64,000 bases of DNA from Agrobacterium vitis (GTDB taxonomy: Bacteria > Pseudomonadota > Alphaproteobacteria > Rhizobiales > Rhizobiaceae). This document shows, one piece after another, positions 39,004 through 47,094 of the stretch. A program made the position numbers and the translations under genes. Position 1 is the stretch's first letter. Each line of letters begins with the position of its first letter. The notes below the pieces were generated by a model. That model was not told the origin of the DNA, searched no databases, and saw only the letters and a list, made by a program, of their open reading frames with translations. The stretch spans positions 2,981,001-3,045,000 of the forward strand of contig NZ_JACXXJ020000005.1 of NCBI RefSeq assembly GCF_014926405.1. The letters are read 5' to 3'.

Positions 39004-39283
39004 GTCCATTCCGGTATAGGCAGAGGGCGACACTGGCTGACAAAATTTAATCGGCGCTCGGCTGCCTGTATTCAGTCATAAAATCCCATTGGACCTCAGA
39101 TAAATTATCCAGTCAACGCGACGTGTGATGCGCAAGGCGATCCGACGGCATTCTCAGGTTGATTCGTATAGGGCTATTTGAATATAGAGACCGCCAATAG
39201 CTGTAAAGTTAAATAACAATTGAAACAAATGTATCACCAGTATTTTTTGAATTTTCGAAATTTTTCTGATGCAAAATTCAATA

Positions 39284-39299
39284 AATTTCAATTGAAATT
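39284..39299. promoter_or_regulatory. 16-base perfect palindrome in AT-rich DNA
   Basis: AATTTCAATTGAAATT reads the same on both strands. It lies about 280 bases upstream of the PepSY-type gene start, in a 170-base stretch with very low GC. Confidence 0.3.
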
Positions 39300-39365
39300 A
39301 AATTTCACTTCTCAATTGACCTTCATCGCAAATATAAATGACATAATTTATTTGGATAGACCACA

Positions 39366-39536
39366 AAAGTGCATAAATCTGCACACTCCCGAATAAGGAA
39401 CTCCGCCGTTCCATTTAGAGACGGCGGAGTTTCCAATAGGCTAAGAGCCTGGTTGTCACCCAGGGGCATAGGATGACATAACAGACCGGGAACGTTGTGG
39501 GGACGTGGGGTAAATCCCGTCTGCTGAAAATGACAA
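39366..39536 (+). ncRNA. Candidate structured RNA (strand uncertain)
   Basis: Successive stems are GTGCA/TGCAC (39370-39384), AACTCCGCCGT/ACGGCGGAGTT (39399-39431, extended by GG/CC), CCTGG/CCAGG (39448-39464) and CAGAC-GGGA/TCCC-GTCTG (about 39482-39524). A TTGACC at 39316 with AT-rich sequence at -10 distance could drive plus-strand transcription, and CTGAC/GTCAG with a short T run follows at 39561-39581. No known RNA family is matched. It does not lead into a gene on either strand. Confidence 0.3.
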
Positions 39537-39620
39537 TGCCAAAAGACCACTGACACCGCGCTGACGGCCTTGTCAGGATTTTGTCAGGTTTACGTGTTCG
39601 AAGGCGACAAGATACTTTAC

Positions 39621-39661
39621 GTAAAAAAGCGACCTGCGCTCGATAAAACGCATGTCGCTTT
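39621..39661 (-). terminator. Intrinsic terminator after infC
   Basis: On the minus strand AAAGCGAC / GTCGCTTT (39654-39661 with 39626-39633) with an inner TGCG/CGCA stem is followed by TTTTTT. It lies 43 bases after the infC stop. Confidence 0.8.
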
Positions 39662-39703
39662 AAACTGGCAGATGCTCGCGGGTCCGACTGACACGCCGCT
39701 GGA

Positions 39704-40240
39704 TTATTTAGGGGCCAGCACCATCATCATCTGACGACCTTCGAGCTTGGGTTCAGCTTCAACCTTGGCAACCTCGACTGTGTCTTCCTTCACCTGCATG
39801 AGCAATTTCATGCCCAGTTCCTGGTGGGCCATTTCGCGGCCACGGAACTTCAGGGTGACCTTGACCTTATCGCCGTCTTCAAAGAACCGCGACATCGACT
39901 TCATCTTCACCTCATAGTCATGGGTGTCGATGTTCGGGCGCATCTTGATTTCTTTGACTTCAACGATTTTCTGTTTCTTGCGCGCTTCTGCCGCCTTCTT
40001 CTGGTTGGCGTATTTCAGCTTGCCAAGGTCCAGGATCTTGCAAACGGGCGGTTCAGCATTCGGCGAAATTTCGACCAGATCGAGACCGGCTTCTTCCGCC
40101 ATGCGGAGCGCCTGGTCCGTCGGCACGGCGCCGAGATTCTGGCCTTCTGCGTCAATCAACTGGACCTTTGGAACCCGGATCTCCCGGTTGGAGCGCGGCC
40201 CGTCCTTAACGGGGGCATCGGCTTTGAACGGTCTGCGAAT
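39704..40240 (-). CDS. infC: Translation initiation factor IF-3, AUU start
   Basis: This 178-residue IF-3 keeps ribosomal subunits apart and checks start codons. The N-domain has [35 protein letters not shown] and the C-domain has [18 protein letters not shown] and [14 protein letters not shown]. The start is taken as ATT (complement of 40238-40240) with GAGGAG 9 bases upstream, giving [20 protein letters not shown] before VPKVQ. A TTG at 40159 would delete the conserved N-terminal segment. An AUU start is the basis of IF-3 autoregulation in E. coli. The gene is monocistronic, ending in its own terminator. Confidence 0.93.
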   Translation of the reverse strand: MRRPFKADAPVKDGPRSNREIRVPKVQLIDAEGQNLGAVPTDQALRMAEEAGLDLVEISPNAEPPVCKILDLGKLKYANQKKAAEARKKQKIVEVKEIKMRPNIDTHDYEVKMKSMSRFFEDGDKVKVTLKFRGREMAHQELGMKLLMQVKEDTVEVAKVEAEPKLEGRQMMMVLAPK

Positions 40241-40443
40241 GGTCGTATTCTCCTCAATAATTTCGGATAGTCAAATAGGCGATTTCGGAACGTCAGATAG
40301 GCCCGATTGCCCCGCCTTGCAAGGCTGGGCACTCTCTCGGACCACTGTTCAGAGGTTGATAGCATAGTTTTTTAAAAAAATCACCTGCTGTCGTGAAGAG
40401 AAGAATCTGTTTTATACCTTATAGGCCAAAGCAGGAGACAATC

Positions 40444-41253
40444 ATGACCAATGTCGGACGCCCAATAGAAACCCATCCCATCACCGTGGGACAGGGAAGC
40501 GATGCGCGCAGCATAGCCGCGCTGGTACGGGCGCCAGCGCAAGACGAACGGCCCACCTGCATCTGGCTTGGCGGCTACCGGTCCGACATGACGGGCACTA
40601 AGGCACTGGAAATGGACGATCTGGCCGCGTCTCTTGGAGTTGGAGCGATCCGCTTCGATTATTCCGGGCATGGCGCCTCTGGTGGGGCCTTTCGCGACGG
40701 CACTATTTCCCGCTGGCTGGAAGAGGCTCTTGCCGTTCTCGATCACTTCAAACCGGAAAAGGCCATTTTGGTCGGCTCCTCCATGGGTGGGTGGATTGCA
40801 TTGCGACTGATCCAGGAACTGAAAGCCCGCCACGACAATCCGACCCAGGTGTCAGGAATGGTGTTGATCGCACCAGCGCCCGACTTCACGTCGGACTTGA
40901 TCGAGCCACTGCTTGGCGACCGGGAGCGGAAAGACCTAGCCGAGAAAGGCTATTTCGAGGAGGTCTCGGAGTATAGCCCGGAGCCGAATATCTTCACGCG
41001 TGCGCTCATGGAAGACGGGCGCGCTAATCGGGTGATGTCCGGCATGATCGACACCGGCTGCCCCGTCCATATCCTGCAAGGCATGGCCGATCCTGATGTA
41101 CCCTACCAGCATGCGCTGAAACTGGTTGAACACCTGCCCGCCGACGATGTTGTGTTGACATTGGTGCGTGACGGCGATCATCGCCTGTCGCGTCCGCAGG
41201 ACATCGACCGGATGCGCAACGCCATTCGCGCCATGATCGAACCACGGCCATGA
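40444..41253 (+). CDS. Alpha/beta hydrolase, ABHD10-like
   Basis: This 269-residue hydrolase has the nucleophile elbow VGSSMGGW (Ser about 117), an oxyanion strand CIWLGGYRSDMTGTK, catalytic Asp in ILQGMADPDVPY and His in VRDGDHRLSR. Serine hydrolases of this type cleave esters or thioesters; the closest remembered relatives are ABHD10-like acyl-protein thioesterases. GGAG sits 6 bases before the ATG at 40444; an upstream in-frame ATG at 40393 lacks a site. Substrate unknown. It is divergent from infC. Confidence 0.85.
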   Translation: MTNVGRPIETHPITVGQGSDARSIAALVRAPAQDERPTCIWLGGYRSDMTGTKALEMDDLAASLGVGAIRFDYSGHGASGGAFRDGTISRWLEEALAVLDHFKPEKAILVGSSMGGWIALRLIQELKARHDNPTQVSGMVLIAPAPDFTSDLIEPLLGDRERKDLAEKGYFEEVSEYSPEPNIFTRALMEDGRANRVMSGMIDTGCPVHILQGMADPDVPYQHALKLVEHLPADDVVLTLVRDGDHRLSRPQDIDRMRNAIRAMIEPRP

Positions 41254-41428
41254 AGGCTGAGGCCAAACCCAAGCCTCTTGAGCCATTCGGCAAAAATGCG
41301 ACAAAAACTTCACACTCATTAACGGATTTTAACCATATTGGCCGATTGAGCCGCCCCTCGACCTTGGAACGATTGACTCTCTGCCCTTGGTAATCTTAAC
41401 TCTTTGTTAAGAATTCAAGGGACGTCTC

Positions 41429-42043
41429 ATGACCTTCAGGCTTTCAGCTCTGGCAGCATTTCTGGCACTTCCGCTGTTTTTCGCGGGCAATGCGGCTGCG
41501 GATATGACATCGGCTGTTCCAGCCTCGATGGTTACCGGTGGCATCACCTCGCAGCCCATTGGCCATTACGAATTTTGCCTGCGCTACAAGGCCGAATGCC
41601 AGGTGCGCAGCAAGCCCGCCCCTGCCCGCCAGGTTACGGAACACGGTTGGGATATTGTTCACGCCGTCAACATGGATGTGAACAAATCCATCACCCCGAT
41701 GACCGATATGGACGTCTATGGCCGCGAAGAATGGTGGGAATACCCCGTTGACGCCGGCGATTGTGAAGATTTCGTTCTCTTGAAGCGCAAGCGCCTTCTC
41801 CAGGCCGGATTTTCTGAAGCGGATCTTTTGATTACCGTCGTGCGCAAAGCCGATGGCGAAGGCCATGCGGTACTGACGCTGCGCACATCCGCAGGCGACT
41901 ATATTCTCGATAATCTGGTTGATGACGTCAAACTCTGGAGCCAAACCTCCTATACCTATCTGAAACGGCAGGCGAGCTTCGATACCGGTCGTTGGGTCAC
42001 GATTGAAAGCGGCAAGGATGTTCCAGTCGCGGCGTTGAAATAG
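41429..42043 (+). CDS. Transglutaminase-like cysteine peptidase (BTLCP family)
   Basis: This 204-residue exported protein has a signal peptide (LSALAAFLALPLFFAGNAAA) and a papain-like triad: Cys in DAGDCEDFVLLKRKRL, His in GEGHAVLTLRT and Asp in YILDNL. Conserved CLRYKAECQ and MTDMDVYGREEWWEYP support the family. LapG is a BTLCP relative that cleaves a surface adhesin, but no LapD or adhesin gene lies nearby. It ends at a strong terminator. Confidence 0.88.
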   Translation: MTFRLSALAAFLALPLFFAGNAAADMTSAVPASMVTGGITSQPIGHYEFCLRYKAECQVRSKPAPARQVTEHGWDIVHAVNMDVNKSITPMTDMDVYGREEWWEYPVDAGDCEDFVLLKRKRLLQAGFSEADLLITVVRKADGEGHAVLTLRTSAGDYILDNLVDDVKLWSQTSYTYLKRQASFDTGRWVTIESGKDVPVAALK

Positions 42044-42060
42044 GTTAACAGACAATCAGT

Positions 42061-42096
42061 AAAAGGCCTGGATGTGGAAACGCTCCAGGCCTTTTT
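42061..42096. terminator. Intrinsic terminator, bidirectional (BTLCP gene / mbfA)
   Basis: AAAAGGCCTGGA / TCCAGGCCTTTTT (42061-42072, 42084-42096) is a 12-base stem with an 11-base loop and T runs on both strands, between two convergent genes. Confidence 0.93.
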
Positions 42097-42107
42097 CATG
42101 GACTATT

Positions 42108-43091
42108 TCAACCATTGCCGATCAGGATACCGGCGGCCAGAACCAACGAACCGCCTAGCACCACCTGCATGGCCGCACGCCAGAACGGCGTTTCCATATA
42201 TTTATTCTGGATGAAGGCGATGGCCCATAATTCGATGAACACCACCACACCCGCCGTCGCTGTCGCCGTCCAGAAATGCGGAATGAGATAAGGCAGCGCA
42301 TGGCCAAGGCCACCCAACGCTGTCATGATGCCGCAGGCCAGGCCGCGCTTGATCGGTGAACCTCGGCCGGAAATCTTGCCGTCGTCATGAGACGCTTCTG
42401 TGAAGCCCATGGAAATACCCGCCCCCACCGAGGCCGAGAGGCCGACCAAAAAGGTCTGCCAGGTATCACCGGTAGCAAAGGCCGCCGCAAAGATCGGCGC
42501 GAGCGTCGAAACCGAACCATCCATCAATCCGGCAAGGCCCGGCTGCACATAGGTGAGAACGAACTGCCGCTTGGCGGTTTCCTGTTCCAGCTTCTGGACG
42601 TCCTCCGGCCGATGCTTTTCGCCCAACATATGGGCCACATCCTCGTGACCCTGCTCCGCCATCGCCAGATCGCCGAGAAGCGCTCTTGTGCGGGCGTCCG
42701 AGACATGTTTCTGGGCCTCGACATAAAAATTATACGCAGAACGCTCCATGGCTTCCGCCTCTTCGCGCACCTGATCGACGGAAAGCTGGGCCTGAAGCCA
42801 ATCGGGCTTGCGCGTCATGAAACCCTGAACGTGCTCCCGGCGAATCAAAGGAATGTGCTCGCCAAACCGTTGGCGGTGCATGTCAATCAGCATGTTGCGG
42901 TGAGTGTGCTCCACCTCCGCCATATCCTGGAAGACCTTGGCAGATTGGGGATATTGCTCTTTCAACCGCTCCGCATAGGCCAGATAGATCCGCGCATCGT
43001 CTTCCTCAGACGAAATCGCCAGCGCAAGAACTTCCTGTTCGTTCAGACTATCCAGACGCCGCTTCGCAGAGGCGAATAAGGTGCGAAACAT
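42108..43091 (-). CDS. mbfA: Membrane-bound ferritin MbfA (iron exporter)
   Basis: This 327-residue fusion has an N-terminal ferritin/rubrerythrin-like domain (SSEEDDARIYLAYAERL, MAEVEHTHRNML, about 20-150) and a C-terminal VIT1/CCC1-type membrane domain with about five helices (GLAGLMDGSVSTLAPIFAAAFATG). MbfA exports iron and protects against iron and peroxide stress in Agrobacterium and Bradyrhizobium. The start MFRTLFASAKRR has GGAGG 9 bases upstream. A perfect Irr-type inverted repeat lies one base beyond that site, so iron-dependent repression by Irr is expected. Confidence 0.93.
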   Translation of the reverse strand: MFRTLFASAKRRLDSLNEQEVLALAISSEEDDARIYLAYAERLKEQYPQSAKVFQDMAEVEHTHRNMLIDMHRQRFGEHIPLIRREHVQGFMTRKPDWLQAQLSVDQVREEAEAMERSAYNFYVEAQKHVSDARTRALLGDLAMAEQGHEDVAHMLGEKHRPEDVQKLEQETAKRQFVLTYVQPGLAGLMDGSVSTLAPIFAAAFATGDTWQTFLVGLSASVGAGISMGFTEASHDDGKISGRGSPIKRGLACGIMTALGGLGHALPYLIPHFWTATATAGVVVFIELWAIAFIQNKYMETPFWRAAMQVVLGGSLVLAAGILIGNG

Positions 43092-43105
43092 GATGGCCGT
43101 CCTCC

Positions 43106-43126
43106 AATTTAGAATAATTCTAAATT
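43106..43126. promoter_or_regulatory. Irr operator (iron control element, ICE) of mbfA
   Basis: A perfect 21-base inverted repeat (10+1+10) has the core TTTAGAATAATTCTAAA. It matches the rhizobial ICE consensus TTTAGAA-N3-TTCTAAA. It abuts the mbfA Shine-Dalgarno, so Irr bound here would block transcription in low iron. Confidence 0.85.
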
Positions 43127-43196
43127 TAGAGCATTGCTCGATGGGCGGCAAGAGCCGTTTTCAGCAATCATCACGCCCGCAACCATCAAGCCAAAG

Positions 43197-43230
43197 AAAA
43201 ACCCGCCGGACATTGCTGCCCGGCGGGTTT
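43197..43230 (-). terminator. Intrinsic terminator after rpsA
   Basis: CCCGCCGG / CCGGCGGG (43202-43209, 43220-43227) is flanked by five A and TTTTT, giving a T run on either strand. It lies 23 bases after the rpsA stop. Confidence 0.92.
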
Positions 43231-43252
43231 TTAATTTTCTAAACCGCGACGA

Positions 43253-44956
43253 TTAGTCGTTGCTGCGGTTCTTCAGGGCTGCGCCCAGGATGTCGCCGAG
43301 CGAAGCGCCACTATCGGACGAACCGAACTGAGCAACAGCTTCCTTCTCTTCAGCGATTTCCAGCGCCTTGATCGACAGCATGACCTTGCGATCCTTCTTG
43401 GAGAAGTTCGTGACGCGAGCGTCAAAAACCTGGCCAACGGAGAAACGCTCAGGACGCTGGTCGTCACGGTCACGAGCGAGGTCGGCGCGGCGGATGAAGG
43501 ACACGATGTCTTCATGGTTGACGAGCTTGACTTCGACGCCACCGTCATTGACCGCGATCACTTCGCAGGACACGACAGCATTCTTGCGCAGATCGCCGGA
43601 AGCGGCGGCATCACCGACCGAGTCCTTACCGAGCTGCTTGATGCCGAGCGAAATACGCTCCTTTTCGACATCCACATCGAGAACAACGGCGCGAACGACG
43701 TCGCCCTTGTTGTATTCTTCGATGACCTGCTCGCCTGGACGGTTCCAGTCGAGATCCGACAGGTGAACCATGCCGTCAACGTCGCCTTCGAGGCCGATGA
43801 ACAGGCCGAATTCGGTCTTGTTCTTGACTTCGCCTTCGACTTCAGCGCCAGCCGGATGGCTGTAGGCAAATGCCTGCCATGGGTTTTCGAGGGTCTGCTT
43901 CAGGCCAAGCGAGATACGACGCTTGGACGGATCGACTTCGAGAACAACCACGTCAACTTCCTGGCTGGTGGACAGGATCTTGCCAGGATGAACGTTCTTC
44001 TTGGTCCAGGACATTTCGGAAATGTGGATCAGGCCTTCGATGCCCGGCTCCAGCTCAACAAATGCACCGTAGTCGGTGATGTTGGTCACGGTACCGGAGA
44101 TCTTCTTGCCAACCGGGTACTTGGCAGCAATGCCATCCCAAGGATCCGACTCGAGCTGCTTCATGCCGAGCGAGATGCGGTGGGTTTCCTGGTTGATACG
44201 GATGATCTGAACCTTGACCGACTGGCCGATGGACAGGATTTCCGAAGGATGGTTCACACGACGCCATGCCATGTCGGTAACATGCAACAGGCCGTCGATG
44301 CCGCCGAGGTCAACGAACGCGCCGTAATCGGTGATGTTCTTGACGACGCCTTCAACAACCTGGCCTTCTTCGAGGTTCTGAACGATTTCAGAACGCTGCT
44401 CGGCGCGGGACTCTTCGAGAACCGTACGGCGCGAAACCACGATGTTGCCGCGACGCTTGTCCATCTTGAGGATTTCGAAGGGCTGCGGGTTGTGCATCAG
44501 CGGGGTCACGTCGCGGATCGGGCGGATATCCACCTGAGAGCGCGGCAGGAAGGCAACGGCGCCGTCGAGATCGACGGTGAAGCCACCCTTGACCTGGTTG
44601 AAGATAACGCCTTCGACGCGCTCACCAGCTTCGAACTTGGCTTCAAGCTTGATCCAGCTTTCTTCGCGACGGGCCTTTTCGCGCGACAGAACAGCTTCGC
44701 CCAGCGCGTTTTCAATGCGCTCGACGTAAACTTCAACTTCGTCGCCAACTTTCAGCTGGCCGTCCTTGGCGCGGGCGCCAAATTCCTTCAGCGGAACGCG
44801 GCCTTCGACCTTGAGGCCGACGTCAACGATTGCGACGTCCTTCTCGATGGCCGTCACGATGCCCTTGGCAACATAGCCTTCGGCCAGATCGGTCTTTGCG
44901 AAGGATTCTTCCAGCAGGGCCGCAAAATCGTCCCGTGTCGGGGTAGAAACAGACAT
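43253..44956 (-). CDS. rpsA: 30S ribosomal protein S1
   Basis: This 567-residue protein is made of six S1 RNA-binding domains; repeats such as VEGVVKNITDYGAFVDLGGIDG, ISGTVTNITDYGAFVELEPG and VEGEVKNKTEFGLFIGLEGDVDG are clear. It brings mRNA to the 30S subunit. The start MSVSTPTRDDF at 44956 has AGGAGA 4 bases upstream; a longer open frame to 45091 is not conserved. It follows cmk on the same strand, the usual cmk-rpsA order. Confidence 0.96.
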   Translation of the reverse strand: MSVSTPTRDDFAALLEESFAKTDLAEGYVAKGIVTAIEKDVAIVDVGLKVEGRVPLKEFGARAKDGQLKVGDEVEVYVERIENALGEAVLSREKARREESWIKLEAKFEAGERVEGVIFNQVKGGFTVDLDGAVAFLPRSQVDIRPIRDVTPLMHNPQPFEILKMDKRRGNIVVSRRTVLEESRAEQRSEIVQNLEEGQVVEGVVKNITDYGAFVDLGGIDGLLHVTDMAWRRVNHPSEILSIGQSVKVQIIRINQETHRISLGMKQLESDPWDGIAAKYPVGKKISGTVTNITDYGAFVELEPGIEGLIHISEMSWTKKNVHPGKILSTSQEVDVVVLEVDPSKRRISLGLKQTLENPWQAFAYSHPAGAEVEGEVKNKTEFGLFIGLEGDVDGMVHLSDLDWNRPGEQVIEEYNKGDVVRAVVLDVDVEKERISLGIKQLGKDSVGDAAASGDLRKNAVVSCEVIAVNDGGVEVKLVNHEDIVSFIRRADLARDRDDQRPERFSVGQVFDARVTNFSKKDRKVMLSIKALEIAEEKEAVAQFGSSDSGASLGDILGAALKNRSND

Positions 44957-45124
44957 GAAATCTCCTAATCGCATCCCCTTGGGAATGCGCAGTGCGCCGG
45001 TGGGTTGGTGTTGATAACGGCCGATCCCGCGTCCGCCCTTATAACAAGGACAACCCGGCGCAAGGACGCTGGTTTCGGCTGGTCCAGACAAAACCGATCG
45101 TCGGTCCTGCCTGCTGAATGCATG

Positions 45125-45778
45125 CTAATTGTTTTTCAATGCCGCATCGATCAAGGAACGCGCAGCTTGAAACGCCGCCTCTATACTCATTTCGGACGTA
45201 TCTAGCAAGTGCGCGTCTTCAGCAGGTTTCAACGGGCTGTCGGCGCGGCCCATGTCGCGCTCGTCGCGCCGCTTCACATCCTCAAAAACCGCCGGATAAT
45301 CGGCCACACCGCCATGGGCGACAATCTCGTCATAGCGGCGCCGGGCGCGCACTTGCGGAGAGGCCGTCACATAGAGCTTGACCGCCGCATCCGGGCAGAC
45401 AACGGTGCCGATATCGCGCCCGTCCAGCACCGTGCCGGGGGCTTTCAGCGCGAACCGTCGCTGCGCCTCGACCAGAGCGCGGCGCACGGCTGGCATGACG
45501 GCGATCTTAGAGGCAGCCTCGCCGATATCGTGCTTGGCCAGAACCTCCCGGTCCAGACCGGCCAGATCGAGCCCCAGCGCCACCTGCTCGGCAACAGCCT
45601 CATTATCGAGCGGCAGGCTTTTTTCCAGAAGCGCCTTTGCCGTAGCGCGGTAGGTCAGGCCGGTGTCCAGATGATGAAAGCCGTAACTGTCGGCGATGCG
45701 GCGTGACAGCGTTCCCTTGCCGGCAGCCGCAGGACCATCGATGGCGATTACAAACGTGTTTCCCGTCACCTCAGTCAA
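45125..45778 (-). CDS. cmk: Cytidylate kinase
   Basis: This kinase phosphorylates CMP and dCMP. It has P-loop [46 protein letters not shown] and [18 protein letters not shown]. The start was set at TTG 45778 ([10 protein letters not shown]), with GAGGA about 8 bases upstream, giving 217 residues; an in-frame start at 45832 would add 18 unlike residues. It precedes rpsA by 168 bases. In related rhizobia aroA sits immediately upstream, but here a 260-base spacer leads to the divergent TIGR02300 gene. Confidence 0.92.
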   Translation of the reverse strand: MTEVTGNTFVIAIDGPAAAGKGTLSRRIADSYGFHHLDTGLTYRATAKALLEKSLPLDNEAVAEQVALGLDLAGLDREVLAKHDIGEAASKIAVMPAVRRALVEAQRRFALKAPGTVLDGRDIGTVVCPDAAVKLYVTASPQVRARRRYDEIVAHGGVADYPAVFEDVKRRDERDMGRADSPLKPAEDAHLLDTSEMSIEAAFQAARSLIDAALKNN

Positions 45779-46038
45779 ACAGCCATCCTCTTCCTGTCTG
45801 CATACCTCATGTTGCACGGCCCCGTAGCACACCCGAGGTCCAAGGTCATCCCCGCTTCATCGCTGGCCATTCAGGTCTCTAGCTGGCGCGAAAGCTGCAA
45901 GCCTGCGGATCAACCAGCCAGTTTGCCTTTGACAGAAGCCAGTACAACGATTAAGGGACCGACGACAGTTGGACCGGCCTTCGGGTCCGGGTCCTTGGCG
46001 CATGCCCTCTTTTCCAACGATTTCATGAGGCTTTGACA

Positions 46039-46425
46039 GTGGCGAAGGCAGAACTTGGAACCAAACGCACTTGCCCCGACACCGGCAAGAAATTCTACGA
46101 TCTGAACAATGATCCGGTCGTATCTCCCTATACGAAGAAATCCTGGCCGCTCTCTTACTTTGAAGAGACCTCGGTAGCCGCCATCATGGAAAAGGCTGAA
46201 GAGGAAGAGGTCGCGGAAGTCGATACCGAGAACACCGATGTCGAACTGGTTTCGCTGGAAGACGCGGACGATGCAGCCGGTGGCGACGACATTCCAGATA
46301 TCGGCGATGACGATGTCGAAATCGGCGACGACGATGACGACACCTTCCTGGAAGCCGATGAAGACGACGAAGACGACGACATGTCCGGCATTATCGGCGT
46401 GACCGGCGACGACGACGAAGTCTGA
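46039..46425 (+). CDS. TIGR02300 family acidic protein
   Basis: This 128-residue protein has a conserved N-terminus (AELGTKRTCPDTGKKFYDLNNDPVVSPYTKKSWPLSYFE) including the CPDTGKKFYDLN motif of the FYDLN_acid family. An extremely acidic C-terminal half of Asp/Glu runs follows. The family is restricted largely to alphaproteobacteria and has no known function. GTG at 46039 is preferred because GAGG lies 8 bases upstream; TTG at 46033 is too close. A strong terminator follows. Confidence 0.9.
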   Translation: MAKAELGTKRTCPDTGKKFYDLNNDPVVSPYTKKSWPLSYFEETSVAAIMEKAEEEEVAEVDTENTDVELVSLEDADDAAGGDDIPDIGDDDVEIGDDDDDTFLEADEDDEDDDMSGIIGVTGDDDEV

Positions 46426-46438
46426 TTCAACAGCTCTT

Positions 46439-46479
46439 CGCCCCCGGATGACAAAAAAACATCCGGGGGCGCATTTTTT
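46439..46479 (+). terminator. Intrinsic terminator after TIGR02300 gene
   Basis: A 12-base stem CGCCCCCGGATG / CATCCGGGGGCG (46439-46450, 46460-46471) is followed by CATTTTTTG. Confidence 0.93.
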
Positions 46480-46576
46480 GGCTTGTCATGTGCAAAAGCA
46501 GCACGTATGAAGCCGCCACACCGAACGAAGCACTGCTTCACACGGTTCCCGGACCCGGCAAATGTCGGACCCTTTT

Positions 46577-46640
<64 letters not shown>

Positions 46641-46652
<12 letters not shown>

Positions 46653-46934
46653 AACCCCCTTTCTGTAGAGATTTGAGTACTCGGCGATCTGTTCCGTGAG
46701 ATACCTCTGGCGCTGAACAATAAGCGAATCGATTTTTCTGAAAATTGGCGTTTTCTCCATCAGAGCGCTTGTTAACAGTTGCCTATTCTGCCAACGGGGA
46801 TGCGGCACAAGCAATAATCCGAGCGTCCCGGTCACCCACTCAAAATCAATTGCGACCAGGACCCGCGCGATTACGCATTCGGCTTGATGCTCCATCATTG
46901 GCCTGAAGGATATTGGTGCTTTTGGGTTGTACAT
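46641..46934 (-). CDS. Hypothetical small protein overlapping the tRNA-Ala 3' end
   Basis: A 97-codon frame runs from an ATG at 46934 to a stop inside the tRNA-Ala acceptor region. The protein would be MYNPKAPISFRPMMEHQAEC onward, Arg- and hydrophobic-rich, without recognised domains. An AAGG lies about 9 bases upstream. The surrounding DNA is less GC-rich than core genes. It could be a chance frame or a remnant next to a tRNA insertion site. Confidence 0.3.
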
Positions 46935-47094
46935 CCGCTTTGACCTTATTATGGTCGGACCGGATTTTGGTTGTAATAAATTAATTTACTATCATTGGTG
47001 GGTAAAATTGCGTTTATTGAATTGTCACCGGAGGGCTGGCAATTTGGCTTTTTCCTCATCCCACTGATGAAATGCTTGTTGGGAGGGAACAGAT
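46653..47094. other. Region between tRNA-Ala and the MFS transporter gene
   Basis: These 442 bases contain only the doubtful minus-strand frame above. The last 130 bases are AT-rich (TAATAAATTAATTTACTATC region around 46970-46995) and should hold the promoter of the MFS gene. No direct repeat of the tRNA 3' end was seen within the window. Confidence 0.5.

Larger units (their letters stand above)
39004..39703. other. 700-base intergenic region, AT-rich then structured
   Basis: No credible protein gene is present. 39180-39350 is very AT-rich and contains a 16-base perfect palindrome (39284-39299). 39366-39536 has several consecutive inverted repeats and may encode an RNA (separate entry). The 3' end holds the infC terminator. 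The AT-rich part may carry the promoter of the PepSY-type gene. Confidence 0.6.

Noticed and set aside
39323..39556. 77-codon minus-strand frame in the AT-rich intergenic region
   Set aside because: No ribosome site, no domain, and it crosses several strong inverted repeats that better fit an RNA.
39480..39560. GGGAA...AAATCCCG...CCACTG, resembling parts of a cobalamin riboswitch
   Set aside because: The conserved central core is absent, spacing is wrong, and no plus-strand gene follows.
43514..44968. 484-codon open frame antisense to rpsA
   Set aside because: Shadow of the rpsA repeats; no ribosome site and no family similarity.
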